This document shows positions 53,370 to 64,000 of a stretch of DNA of 64,000 nucleotides, piece by piece. The stretch comes from Aureobasidium sp. EXF-3400 (lineage: Eukaryota > Ascomycota > Dothideomycetes > Dothideales > Saccotheciaceae): the NCBI GenBank assembly GCA_024195585.1, contig SWBL01000009.1, positions 186,001 through 250,000 on the forward strand, read 5' to 3'. A model generated the notes under the pieces. It saw only the letters and a program-made list of their open reading frames with translations, did not search any database and was not told where the DNA came from. Both the position numbers and the translations under genes were made by a program. The number at the start of each line of letters is the position of its first letter. Position 1 is the first letter of the stretch.

Positions 53370-55217
53370 TCAACCCTTTTTGCCATTCAGCACCTCTTGA
53401 CCGAACCCAATACTGGCAGCCTCTCCAGTCTTCCAGTCCACGTCGGGTCGAGTCCTGATGAAGGATACTCTCTCCTGCCACTGCTGGAACCATCTCAGGA
53501 GTTGTGGTCTCTCTTCGCGCCATGAAACTCCTGCTTTGTCCATAAGGGCTACACAAGCAGCCACCGCACATTCAGCCGCTGATGCTGGTGTATCATTAGC
53601 CGGTGCTTGAAGCGTGCCACGACCAACTTCGAGCTCGAGTTGGTCAAATCCCCGCATAATCTTCTCGTTTTGACCATCAATCCAGGCTTGGAAGGAAATG
53701 TTGTTTTCAGCACGGATCTTCTTTTCGTAGAAGATGAGCACTTGCGCTTCCATCATTCCGTCGGCGCAACCGTGAAGAGTTCTCAATCGCCAATTGCGAG
53801 GTCGAAGGTCAGACCGCTTGTTTACCAAGGCTTCGTCTTCTAGAAAATCGCAGATCACTTTCGAATCGTAGACGCCATCACCGTTCTTGCCGAGGACTAG
53901 AGTCGGTAGCTTAGCCAAAGGGTTTGACTCGGCGACGGTAGGAACATCATCAGACCATCCAGGATACTCGACTGGAGCAACGACCACAGTCTGAAGATCG
54001 ATCCGATCTGCAGTGCCTAGTTCGAGAGCGAGCATGTACACTTTGCGCGAGAACGGAGACAGTGGATGGTAGAACAGCCGATGAGGACGATCTAATGGTG
54101 GAAGTGTATCCGCCAGGGAAACACTGGTGGAAGGTCCGCCTTCTTCCACTGCCTGAATCCGGAAGTTCCAGCGAGGAAAGTGGACCAGAACACCCTGAGC
54201 ATTCCGAATGCAAACCTGGTTCGCAGCCAACATCACGAGCTCACCACGATCTTTGTGATTCGATGCCCAGTCAGTCGGCCAAATTTCAACCATCTGACCA
54301 ATCTTCAGGTTGAGAGGGTCGGTATTGCTGATGTCGCCTTCTAACTCCGTAACTGGTGCAGATGTGATCTTGTCGAAAGCTTCTGTGCCACTTAGTGCCT
54401 TGGGAACATGTTCTCCAGATCCAGTATCCTCTACTAACTGCTTGAAGCGATAAACCCAAGCATATGTTCTGGGAAACAACTTCTCCGAGATAAACTCTTT
54501 TGGGGTAGCTCCTTTCATCAATGGGTTTGTCACAATCCACTGCGTGATATACACCGCATCGATGTCCGCTAGCGATGGTCTTGCGCTGCCAGTAATCCAG
54601 TCACGACCATCTTCCAGGAACGACTCCAGCGTCTGAAACATTGCACGAATGTAGCTGTACGACTCTGGTCTCTCCTTGATCATGTCTTCGATTCTGAACG
54701 GTCTGCCAAGCGCTTCAGATCTGTCATTCAAGAAAGCTGGACTACTTCCAGTCGCTGAACGTTCGAGAGGTAAGCAACGCGTGGCATGCCAAAAGATTTG
54801 GTCATTCATCCAGTCTTGAACCAGTCTCTGGACCGCCTTGTCTGAGCCGCTCATCGAGACGCCTTGAAGAGGATATTTCTCTTGCAAGACTTGAAGGATA
54901 AGTCTCGAATCGCAGTAGACATGACGGCCGATAGCAAGTATGGGGATGCGACGATAGGAGATTCCTAGATCTGCCAGGTCCGATCGTGGCATGATGGGCG
55001 GTTGAATCTGCGTACATCAGCATTTACCACTGGCTCTGGTCTCAAGGCTTGACATACACATTCCGAGTACTCAATACGCGCCAGCTTCAGATACCTGATT
55101 CTAGTATAAGTCCAATTCAACAAACTCGGTAAGTTGTCCTACGCACCATAGCACCTTGTGTGAATATATCGACAGTGAATAGTGGAAGAGAATGATCTCC
55201 TCGCTGAACTGAGCCAT
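53370..55217 (-). CDS. Tandem double glutathione S-transferase fusion
   Basis: Three exons: 55217-55147, 55094-55058 and 55007-53370, with introns of 52 and 50 bp, giving 581 residues. The 5' exons matter: they give MAQFSEEIILFHYSLSIYSHK and VLWYLKLARIEYSEC, the first strands of a thioredoxin-like GST domain, joined to IQPPIMPRSDLADLG. The first unit (N- and C-terminal GST domains plus an IWPTDW...LVHFPRWNFRIQ module) resembles a known stand-alone fungal GST-like family of about 380 residues. A second complete GST begins near residue 335 (HRLFYHPLSPFSRKVYMLALELG, ESNPLAKLPTLV, DSKVICDFLE) and runs to the end with no stop between. Substrates are unknown; detoxification or thiol chemistry is the default for the superfamily. 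Confidence 0.85.
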
Positions 55218-56046
55218 CTTGTGATAACTTTACAGACACTTGGTCACTCTTTGGACGTTGAGATATAGGAACGAAGAGGCAATGACCCCTCACAACTGAT
55301 ACGTCGTCGATGCAAGGTTCCGGCTCGCAATGATCGACACACGAACAGATATCCCGGACCGGGCAGTTCACCGGTGTCAGCAACAATTAATCAATCATTT
55401 GCTCTTGCATCAACCACAATATATCCAGGTCGCTTCATTACATGTATCCCTGACGCCGCGCAGCCCAGCTGTCTACTCGAGTACACGGAGTATCGCTCTC
55501 GTAATTCCACATTCCTACTCAACGTACATATTCGGCCGAGGTCCTCCACCGCTTCCTGCCAAGCCACAGACTCGGAAACTAAACAGATCGACATCACCTT
55601 ACTTTCGCAGCTCCACTCTATGCCTCCCCCTCTCTTTCATGCACGGTGTTTTCGTTGAACAACAAACATCCATTCAATCTAGCACTTGCCGCGGCAAACG
55701 CGAACGATAACAAGATATCTGGTGATCTTCATAGACGACTGGCCTAGCGGCCACGCCTGCACTTTTTGCAACCCACAAGTTCTCAACGATAATCAGTCCT
55801 GCTGCCATACTTGCTACAGACTGTTGTCACGCCCTATGGCCAGTGTGAGCTTCGAACGCCTCATACCGAGCTCTGTGAGAGTTATTCTTGGCTGAATACC
55901 CTTGCTATGCAAGAAAGGGGACTCTCGCGCTGAATGCCAGACGTGGTTGAGTCTAGACGTGAACCCTTATCGAAGCATGTCAACATACCTTGAGGCCTGA
56001 CATACTTACCACTTGAAAATCGATTTATCATCATCTCGTTGTCAAA
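55218..56046. promoter_or_regulatory. Divergent upstream region (GST fusion / APH-like gene)
   Basis: 829 bp between divergent starts with no gene supported. Short frames at 55330-55710 have no motif. Confidence 0.4.
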
Positions 56047-57420
56047 ATGTCAAAGGCTCCTGATGTCGAATCGTCATCGGACAAATCATCACGTTCGACA
56101 ACACCTAACTCTACTGCAACATACGAATACTCTCATGAACCCTTTGAGACTTTCCGTGAAAAAGTAAAGGCTCTGGCTCCACACGTTGGGGCAAACTTCT
56201 TTGAGGATATCGTACGACTACCAGGCGGCAGCTTCAACAGGATAATCGCAGCAAATCTGCACTACCATGATCCAACATCCACAGCGCAGAAGGTCGTGTT
56301 TCGTGTCCCTCGTCTTGCTCAAGATGGCGACTCTCCAAACGAAGACATTCGAACTCAATTCTCCATTCTCGAGGCCCTCAATAATATGGGCATACAGGTC
56401 CCTCGCGTGCTTGCTTATGACTGTACTTCGGACAACGCCATTGAGATGCCATTCTCTTTGCAGACGCGGCTTGAAGGTCAAGGTTTAGATCTTGTCTACC
56501 AGAGCCTGACTATCGCTGAGAAGCTCGGCATAGCGAGTGAACTGGTCCGCATTTTGGTAGCAATTGAGAATGTCAAGTTTGAGAATTCAGGTCGGCTTTG
56601 CTGCTCCGCAGAGGTGTCAGCGCGCAAGACAGTTGAAAACGTGGACAATTCAGTCCTCCTAAATTACCTACTTGTCCAAGGGTTTGGCGTGGGTATCGGA
56701 AGTTCCAAATCAAAGACAGATACCAGAACGACATCGACACTGCAAGAGCTTATTAGCACGCAATTGGACGCGTGGTTACAGCGCGAGCTTTCAGATGGTC
56801 GGGCATCTTTCGTGGCGGATATGTTCAGACGGTTGAAAGAGATATATACGGAGATGGAAGAGTTGGGATTATTCCAGGGGCGAACTTCGCTCAATTCCAA
56901 CGTGCTCTATCACTGGGACTTGGAACCGCGCAACATCATCGTCAAACGCAGAGCTACCGGTTGCTCTTCAGACGTCCCTGACACACACAACTTCGAGATT
57001 ACGGGAGTTTTAGACTGAGATGACGCCTTGAGCATTCCCTCAATTCTTGCACGTAAGCCTCCGGTCTGGCTTTGGGATTTCTCCGAGGATGACACTCTTC
57101 CCTCCTCTATCCTCGCAGACTATGATGGAGATGTGGATCTGCTACCTCCTGAACTCTACAGTGAGGCCAGCAAGCGTTTATCAGAGGAAAATTTACAAGT
57201 CAAACGATTCTTTGAAACAGAAATTTCCAAACACCTCTACGGCGACTCCAGTCCTGCGAGTCGAGAAGCTTATCTTGACGATGCTTATGGACGAGGAAGA
57301 TGGCTTCGACGTTTGTGGAGGTTTGCTCTCGATGGCTTCAGTGATAGCCGACATGTTGATCGATTTAAGAAGTTTGACAAACATTGGTTAGAGTATAGAG
57401 AGGCTCTCTCGGGTGTCTGA
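56047..57420 (+). pseudogene. APH-like kinase gene with one in-frame TGA
   Basis: An intronless frame of 323 codons ends at TGA (57016-57018), then continues open in the same frame for 133 more codons to a TGA at 57418. Both halves belong to one fungal aminoglycoside-phosphotransferase-like (APH/choline kinase fold) protein. A Gly-rich nucleotide-loop region (LPGGSFNRI), the catalytic loop YHWDLEPRNIIV and ITGVLD lie before the stop; DDALSIPSILARKPPVWLWDF follows. In this family the metal-binding motif usually reads D-W-D-x-A, so the stop sits where Trp (TGG) is expected. I see no frameshift or second lesion. It could be a recent pseudogene, read-through, or an assembly error. A 51-base in-frame GT-AG segment (57007-57057) could remove the stop but would also delete the metal-binding Asp. 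Confidence 0.8.
57016..57018 (+). other. In-frame TGA in the D-W-D motif
   Basis: The context is GTT-TTA-GAC-TGA-GAT-GAC-GCC (V-L-D-stop-D-D-A). The base after TGA is G, not the CTA usually linked with efficient read-through. A TGG-to-TGA change is G to A in a GpG context, not the CpA/TpG context preferred by RIP. Confidence 0.85.
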
Positions 57421-57898
57421 AGCATGATCCTGTGTTCCCTTTTGCCGCCTCCCATTCTCTCTAGCCAAGACTCTGTATCAACTACCTCAACTTCGGAAGA
57501 AGGCCGATATACTGCTACACTATCAAGCTCACAGCACCGCTGTCAATCTCAGGAGTGTTGAATCTGTCAACAGTGTCATTCAGTTATTGTTCGGCACTGG
57601 TCTCACTGGCGGTGATGTTCTCTTCACCTTCTTCCTTTGGATTTGCTCCTTCGGAGCTGGCGTGTTGGACCTTCTTATGCGCAAACGAGATCAAAAAACG
57701 ACGCGAACGCACGACAACACCCTGTCCCTTCACTCTTCGTTCAATCTTCCAATACAGTGACTCCAGTCGAACTCCAGGACATGAATGGAATCTTCACTGG
57801 CCCAAATGCTCTTTCTTTTCCGGCTTCCGCGATGGTTCTTCTCAAATTAGCTAGAGAGACTTGGATGGTATAGCTTGATCGAGCTCTAAATCCTCGTT

Positions 57899-57940
57899 GT
57901 GTTTCCAATCAGTACATTTGTGTTTCCAATCAGTACATTC
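57899..57940. repeat. 21-bp tandem duplication
   Basis: GTGTTTCCAATCAGTACATT occurs twice directly in tandem (57899 and 57920); the twenty-first base differs (T or C). It is a recent-looking duplication. Confidence 0.9.
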
Positions 57941-58238
57941 GTGATTCCTTCGGTGACTGATCGTACTCATGCTTCGCCGTCTCATGTTCAGATCTACATC
58001 CAGTCACATGCCGGTCAAGCCAACAAGTTCAAAGAAAAGCTCCACGCTATTGTCCCTTCTTTCTCTTCCCAAACGTTCCGGCACGAATGAAGTCCGCATC
58101 TTCAAGGATTCTGGCAACAGTCCTGAGCTCGCACGTCGCGCTCTGCTTATACGAGTTACTCTTAAGGCCACCGGTAGCGGCCAAGGTTCGAAGACCGGGT
58201 CAATGGCGTAGCTTGCCTGTTCCTCCTCTTTCGTACCT

Positions 58239-58905
58239 TCGAGCAATTCTACCAATGCTACGCAGACGACAATTCAAGTCTTGAAGGCCCCCATCCATGT
58301 CTCGGGATCGCCTCTTGCCTCACTGTTGACTGCCGAGTCGATGGCGTATGTTACTTCTCGCTTATCTCTCGTAGTGTCGAGTAAAGCTAACAGTTCCACG
58401 CAGACGACGGTCAAAGCAATGAAAATCAATCTTGGTGCTCCGGGATCGCCGCTTGCACTACATCCAACTGACGGGTCTCTAGCAGGGGTCGCTCTTTGTT
58501 GATCTTTCGTAGCGTCGAGCAAAGCGAATAGTCTTACGCAGACAACAATCAAAGTAGTGGAGACTCTCATCATGTCTCGGGATCACTTCTTCCTGGTTCT
58601 CAACTGCCGGGTCGACGACGTTCTCGCTCATCTCTCGTAGCATCGATCAAAGCTTACAAGTCCACGCAGACAACGTTCAAAGCACTAGAAAGCATTTTTT
58701 ATGTTCCGGGATTGTCTTACGCACTATTTTTGACTGGTGGGTACACAACGAGAGCCACTCTTGGTTCATATCTCGTATTGTCGAGCAAATCTTTTGATCC
58801 TACGCAGATGACAATCAAAGCATTAGAAAGCAAACTCGTTACTAAAGGATTGTTTCCTGCAAGCTTTCTCATAAACAACAGACTCAGAAAAACACATACA
58901 CAAGG
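58239..58905. repeat. Five-copy diverged tandem repeat, period about 138 bp
   Basis: Copies start TCGAGCAA-like at 58239, 58377, 58515, 58643 and 58781, spaced 138, 138, 128 and 138 bases. Each has ACGCAGACGACAATCAAAG-like sequence about 20 bases in, then (C/T)CGGGAT and a CTCTCGTAG(T/C)-like end. 138 bases is 46 codons, so the period keeps a reading frame except across the fourth copy. On the minus strand, copies 2-3 read TTLIVVCVRLFALLDATKD and IALTVVCVELLALLDTTRD. End of the array is approximate. Confidence 0.8.
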
Positions 58906-59597
58906 CACGAAAACAATAGAGGCAAAGCATGGTTGGCAAATAGGAATACCAAAGAAGCATTCAGTGAAACGAGAAGACCAGTCAGTTCAGATCAATAGTT
59001 CACAACAGTACCACAAACATATCACTTTAAGAAGACCGAACTTGGTAAACATCTCGAACAATACAAGATACAAGCACAACACGAATCCGACCCTCGCAGT
59101 ATCCGCCAGGTACATGGCGAAACAACGAAAGAGCCTGCCTCTCTCGAGAACAGAATTCTTGCAGTAGACGCGAGCCACCGACAACAAAGCACGTGAACCG
59201 GGTTCCGCAGACGAAGAGCCACCGGCGAAGGACGAGGGTAGAGCGAGGACTCGAGTCTCCATATGATAGGCATGAGTGAAAACGGTCGTGATGTTACGCA
59301 AACTGACGATGACAGCTTGCTTCATTGTCAACAGATGTCTAGAGCGTAGCTTCTTATGTATGACCCGGACGTATTTACCTGTGACACTTTTCCAAACGTA
59401 CAATCGTGTAGTTTACTGGCAAGAACACACAATACCTTTCCATCTATCATAACAGTGTATAGAAAATTTCGCTCGATATTGACATGACTTTCGTTGATAC
59501 CTCTAGTCTGATTCGCTAATGCAATGCAAAAATTACGCAAAGAAACGTCGAATCAATCGACCTTCTTCCTCTGTACCTCCTCATCACTGTCCACAAG

Positions 59598-60857
59598 TCA
59601 AACGACCTGCACTTGACTCTTCGTCCTGCCCGCAAACCTGTTGCGATAAAGGAATCCGAATATCGTCGCCAGCACCCAAATCCTTATTACGTCCACCCAA
59701 GTCTTGAAACTTAACCCTTGCTCTTTCTCCCTAGCATCATAGTTCCTACACACATCCAAGAAATGCTTTGGATCATCTGTGATAACTCCATCCAGTTGTC
59801 TCCTTATACACCATTTCATCTTCCGCGTTTCGTTGACCGTCCATGCCAGAACTGGTTTTTGTGCTTTCTTTGCAGAGGCAAGGAATTTTTTACCGCCAGG
59901 TGCCATGAGCATTGGAAGTAGCATGTTAAAGCCAACATTGGGGATGTGCAGGAATTGCTTTGCGTAAGATAAAGAGAACCCGATGTGCGTGCAAGGAAAG
60001 CCAGGTAGGTATTCTGCACATAGAGGCACATATTTTGCTGCCCAGCAACCCAACACTATCCGCGAAGACCATGGTGATGAGGGTAAGCAGGGAGAAGCAG
60101 CGATTGTGGAAGCGATCAGACGAATTATGTCTTCAGGGTTGTTGTCGAGCTTGATATCCAGCAGCACCCAGACGTCTTTTCTCTCTTCTGTGGCTAGGAA
60201 AGCTAGCAAGTCGGTGAGTCTAGGCATGTGTTGTTTGGGTTCCTCGGTCGTCAGCAATGGAGCTATAAAACTCCAATCGCAATCGATTATTTTTTCTGGT
60301 CGCCCAAAACAGCGGTTTAGTGTGTTGTCATGGGAGAGAACGACTACGCCGTCTTTGGTTATGTGAACGTCTGTCTCTACCGCGTGAGCGCCGATCTCGA
60401 TGGCTCCTGCGAAGGCGGCGAGGGTGTTTTCTGGGAATTTGGCTTTGTAGCCACGGTGGGCGATTGCTTGAGGCATCCGTGGTTGTGAGGAGTCTTCTTG
60501 CTTAGTCTGCATCTTTGAGAATGGAAATGTGCCTGTGTGAGGGGTTGATGTCAGATAGGTTTCCAGGGCACGAGAGAATAATTCAGGATGAGTTGGTGAT
60601 GTGTACAGTAAGGATGATACGGAGATTGGAGAGGTATAAGGAAGTATCAAGTGATGGTTTGGATCGGACCAATCACATAAGGGAAGTGGTGCAGAGAAGA
60701 GAGACAGGTCGTACGTACATGCAGGTGTGTTATACTCCTCCTCAAAATTCGTCTTGTCAGACATTTGTTCAAAGCAACCAGGCTGAGTAAAGACAGTAGG
60801 AATAGAGAAGCGACGAAGCAAAGGTGTATCTTCGTTTATATCCGCCATTGCACTCAT
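59598..60857 (-). CDS. Glycerophosphodiester phosphodiesterase (GDPD family), C-terminal membrane anchor
   Basis: An intronless frame of 419 residues from the ATG at 60857; the frame extends upstream only through a non-ATG start, and Met4 (60848) is a second option. The GDPD core begins near residue 128: IAHRGYKAKFPENTLAAF, then GAHAVETDVHITKDGVVVLSHDNTLNRCFG, which gives the catalytic HR...ETD...HD residues, and later VLLDIKLDNN and WTVNETRKMKWCIRRQLDGVITDDP. These enzymes split glycerophosphodiesters or related lipids to glycerol-3-phosphate and an alcohol. A hydrophobic segment near residues 390-410 (VIRIWVLATIFGFLY) suggests a membrane anchor, and EDTPLLRR at the N-terminus resembles a dileucine sorting signal. 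An unseen intron in the poorly conserved first 120 residues is possible. Confidence 0.87.
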   Translation of the reverse strand: MSAMADINEDTPLLRRFSIPTVFTQPGCFEQMSDKTNFEEEYNTPACTYDLSLFSAPLPLCDWSDPNHHLILPYTSPISVSSLLYTSPTHPELFSRALETYLTSTPHTGTFPFSKMQTKQEDSSQPRMPQAIAHRGYKAKFPENTLAAFAGAIEIGAHAVETDVHITKDGVVVLSHDNTLNRCFGRPEKIIDCDWSFIAPLLTTEEPKQHMPRLTDLLAFLATEERKDVWVLLDIKLDNNPEDIIRLIASTIAASPCLPSSPWSSRIVLGCWAAKYVPLCAEYLPGFPCTHIGFSLSYAKQFLHIPNVGFNMLLPMLMAPGGKKFLASAKKAQKPVLAWTVNETRKMKWCIRRQLDGVITDDPKHFLDVCRNYDAREKEQGLSFKTWVDVIRIWVLATIFGFLYRNRFAGRTKSQVQVV

Positions 60858-61350
60858 TCGATGTCGCGTAACCAGTGTCAAGGTCTTATATGAAAGTTTT
60901 TGTAATCGCAGCAAAATGTCTTGGATGTGTTTATTGTCTTTAACGAGTGAAGTGGGGGGAGGCCTGAGGTTGATGTATGGTTGTCGCGCGTGGAAATAAG
61001 ATGCGAATGATCTGCGGCAAGGGTTTGGTGTCGTAGTAGATTGAATCGGTTTCGTATCAGTTTAGCGATTTTGACAGGCTTCTAGAGGGCTTTGCGGCGT
61101 GATTTTGGAGGGCTGAGTGGCGACCTTTCTTTCTGCTGTATGTATTGCGGAAAGGGAGGGAAGAGGCGGTAAACAGTTCAAGGAGATCTCAGGGTATTTG
61201 AGAGATAGGTCATCCGGGCAGTAAGCTTCCAACTGTCCACGGTTGGGGCTAGCGAAATGCATGGAGACATGCCTTCGCACATCATTGCTCGCAAGGCGTG
61301 GTACGCTAGTCAACCGCTAAGTTATAGTTAAATTTAAGCATCCAGTCCAA

Positions 61351-61393
61351 AGAACTGTTTCACCGATCTTTGTATTGGTTGTTAAACAGTTCT
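61351..61393. repeat. Perfect 10-bp inverted repeat
   Basis: AGAACTGTTT (61351-61360) and its complement AAACAGTTCT (61384-61393) are separated by 23 bases. It could fold into a hairpin; no T-tract follows directly. Confidence 0.7.
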
Positions 61394-63866
61394 ATCAACT
61401 GCTCTTTAACAAAATCAGCTTCTACATCTCTCACACACGAGCTTTTCAATGGCGGTCGATATGTCAACTTAACGCCAGGCTTCCAGGATGCGCAATGCAA
61501 TCCTCGTGCAGCTTGCTCGACCATCTCGTATCTTCGTACACCACTACTCACCCGCTACAGAAGCATGACCAACATGAGACGTGGTTAGACCGACGGGAGC
61601 GAAACTGTTCGACCGCCTCGAAAGCCTATCGCTGATGTTCACCGTACCTGTCACCTCAAACATGTTTCGACTTGCCCTTTTGACACAAAACAAAAAGACC
61701 ATCAACAACCACATGCCCTATCCCAACACACCGTTGAAGGTTCTCCTTAAAGCTTACCAAGCTTTGTGATCGACCGCAAGCATCTTGCAACATGACAGCT
61801 TGCAGGTCGGCCTAATCTGGCGCGCGGGTCCAGCACCAATGACAGCTCTTCTACTTCATAACGTTACAGGCGATATTATCACTTTGCTGCGGCCGACGGC
61901 GGCGGGAAAGCAGAATATGGGCATGGTAATGGAGATCACTCACACTGCGTTGCAGGTACGCGTGTTGCGCTATCATCCTGGTGCTTTGAAGGATTCCGTG
62001 TTATGACTTTGAGACCCGGGAGCTGAAGGTCCAGAATACGGGACGGGAAGGTGGGCATGCCGCAATTGATTGGAACCCTGCTTCCCACGCCAGCCACGCA
62101 ACATGCACGTTTGAAAGTCAAAAAAGAATTCTCCGATGAAGCACGAGTTTGAGAAAGAGCCTCTTCTTGTGAGAGCATGATGGTCTACGACATCTTCTGG
62201 GTCGTCTGGAAACCAAGGAGATCAGTCCTTGCTGAGACATAGTTGTCCCGTTCTTCGCGCGATAAGAGCGAGTCGTGCAACTGCAAAGACGTTTGCCTCG
62301 GCTTGTCCCGCAAGAGACATGATTTCGTCAGTGGCTCTTGATCATCGACACCTCGAGAACTGACACTGACAACACGACTTGCTCAGGCGGAAATAAACAA
62401 AAGTGTCGTCGAGACGCCCTTGTGACATTTCCGCAGAGCAAGCAGTATTCAGTCTTCCAGTTGCTCATGGTGGCTGTCATAACCTGGAAGCTAGACCGAC
62501 TCCCCGTCGTCGTTGCTAGCAAAGACCCCGGATCCATGTGTAGCCACGTAGTGACATGACGTGCACGTCAGAGGGTGAGTACGGATTGCAGCTCCTGGGA
62601 GTGTGCAAGTTCTACAATGCAAGTATCCTTTTGAACAAGCCACCCCTACGATACATACTATTTATCATCAACCGCTTGATCGCACGCCAGCTCTCATGTG
62701 TTTATTTCACTTCTCCAAGCAACAGATTGACCTTAGCCATGATGGTTCACTATACAGAGGTACATCATGACCTTCCAGTTTGAGTCCTCGTAGCTATACC
62801 CGGCATCTTGAGAAGGCCCGGAAGACAGATCAATCTCCGGAGGGATAGGCACACGTCAGGACCTTCGACAACGAACAATCTTTGTCCCTTCGCACACTGA
62901 ACCTCAATACAGGAGGCAGACACCTTGATGTAGGAGCAGCCATCAGAACAAACGACAAGATCGAAGTAGGGCTCTGTGTCCTTAGATAATACATGCAGCA
63001 TGGACTTTGCAGTCCACTGTATCAAGGCAATAGGCAATGCCGCAAAGACCCTATCCGACTATGTGATTGTCAGAGCCAGAGACTACCAAGATCAGCGCTA
63101 CTACAAACACCTCGACGAGAGTATCTCGAAACTTGCTTGCGAAATTTCGCCAGCAATGCCCATGAGAATGTGGTGAATGAGCTGAAACCATCAAGAGACA
63201 GATGTATGGCACTGCCGAACGCGATTGGATACACAAGAGAGGTCTGCTACCCAGAGCGGGAGACAGCAGTATCCAGGTCCTCTTCGAAGACGATCTACAG
63301 GTGCTGGACGTCGTATAGCGTCCCGTGCCCTCCATATCTCGTGTTCAGGTGAGGGCCAATTTGGTTGATGGCGATCTCGACCGTCCCACTGCTGAGACTT
63401 TTCACTGTTTATGCTCTGGTGTCAGAGAAGCAGATATCTTCATCACTCAACCCGTCGTTGGTTTAGAGTCCAAGATTGTAGAACATTGTAGAGGCTGAGT
63501 GTATACATCAGCTTTCTACTGACAAAGAGCTGTATACGAATATAAGTAGGTATGCGGCTGCTCAAGTGAGTAACCGGTCGGTAGCAGGATGTTGTCTTGC
63601 ATCCACCTGTTCATCGAAGTGTGCCTTGCCATTTCCGTAAGATACTCCTTAGGGTATCATACAGTATGAGTCCCGAGAGAGAATAATCTGCAGTGGCTGC
63701 ATTAGACAGTGTCTGTCATGTCCTAGTCAAGATCACCCGGAAAGGGATTGCTGTTTTGGACCAAAATGCCCATCAATGTTGCATGAATACCTCTGGTTGT
63801 CTTCCATATAGTCCGATCTTCAGCACCATCCTTTTAGCCATTTTTACACCCACCACCTCTATACTA

Positions 63867-63901
63867 TATCCTATTGGCCTCCATACTCTATCCTATTGGC
63901 C
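63867..63901. repeat. Short direct repeat with CCAAT-box cores
   Basis: TATCCTATTGGCC occurs at 63867-63879 and 63889-63901, 22 bases apart. Each copy holds ATTGG, the reverse of the CCAAT box bound by the Hap complex. Confidence 0.7.
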
Positions 63902-64000
63902 CCATAGCGGCAAAGAAAACTCTTTCGAAATCTTCCTCCAAACCCCCATATTCTTGAGCACAAATGATTGAGAATCCTCAGCTTCCCGCGGCAAGTAGTT

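Larger units (their letters stand above)
57421..59597. other. Gene-poor region with degenerate repeats
   Basis: No intact gene. It contains a perfect 21-bp duplication near 57.9 kb and a five-copy, roughly 138-bp tandem array at 58.24-58.9 kb, both listed separately. Open frames here are short and overlap repeat copies. Confidence 0.55.
60858..64000. other. Right-end 3.1 kb without a supported gene
   Basis: Short frames on both strands only. It contains a 10-bp inverted repeat at 61351-61393 and a short direct repeat at 63867-63901. No telomere repeats, tRNA or transposon motifs seen. A gene lying mostly beyond the window could begin near the right edge. Confidence 0.5.

Noticed and set aside
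58239..58905. 138-bp array considered as a transposon or LTR
   Set aside because: No terminal inverted repeats, target duplications or transposase/polymerase motifs; the copies are tandem, not flanking.

Overview
The window is chromosomal DNA of a filamentous ascomycete (Pezizomycotina). The evidence is protein-coding genes broken mostly by 46-64 bp GT-AG introns with CTAAC/CTGAC-like branch points, and typical fungal families: Nup98-96/Nup145, Atg22, Sso-type syntaxin, Dbp5, Bzz1, Yme1, a Spp382-type G-patch protein, copper-fist and Zn2Cys6 regulators, and an S10 carboxypeptidase with a GPI-like tail. A Dothideomycete-like fungus is my guess, not a demonstrated placement. I could model 22 protein genes (one cut by the window edge, one carrying an in-frame stop) and one tRNA-Val.

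Layout. 1-13.1 kb: 3' part of nup145 (+), an unrecognised two-helix membrane protein (-), atg22 (+), a formate/nitrite transporter (+), and a secreted protein with a large His/Pro-rich insert (+). 13.1-16.7 kb: gene-poor, with the tRNA. 16.7-25.6 kb: a small conserved-tail protein (+), the plasma-membrane syntaxin (+), a secreted four-repeat cysteine protein (-), mannose-6-phosphate isomerase (+), and a Gly-rich protein (+). 25.7-29.1 kb: an EFM7/NNT1-type methyltransferase (-) diverging from a copper-fist regulator (+). 29.1-32.5 kb: a gene desert. 32.5-45.2 kb: a dense housekeeping block, dbp5 (-) diverging from bzz1, DUF202, yme1 and a G-patch splicing factor (all +). 45.4-55.2 kb: carboxypeptidase, a Zn2Cys6 regulator and a double-GST fusion, all (-). 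56.0-60.9 kb: an APH-like kinase gene with a lone TGA, a decayed 138-bp tandem array, and a glycerophosphodiester phosphodiesterase (-). The last 3.1 kb hold nothing I can support.

Most genes are independent housekeeping functions: nuclear pore and mRNA export (Nup145, Dbp5), vacuole and secretion (Atg22, Sso), endocytic actin (Bzz1), mitochondrial proteolysis (Yme1), splicing (G-patch) and cell-wall sugar supply (PMI). I see no biosynthetic cluster, transposon or CRISPR array.

The least explained items are the secreted protein at 20.7-21.7 kb, built of four Cys modules each preceded by an L-x-x-R-Q site and followed by a KR site; the secreted protein at 11-13.1 kb, whose flanking motifs resemble an ADP-ribosyltransferase fold by eye; the GST-GST fusion; and the single TGA inside the metal-binding motif of the APH-like gene. 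All gene models come from reading splice sites and family motifs by eye; no search or alignment was run.
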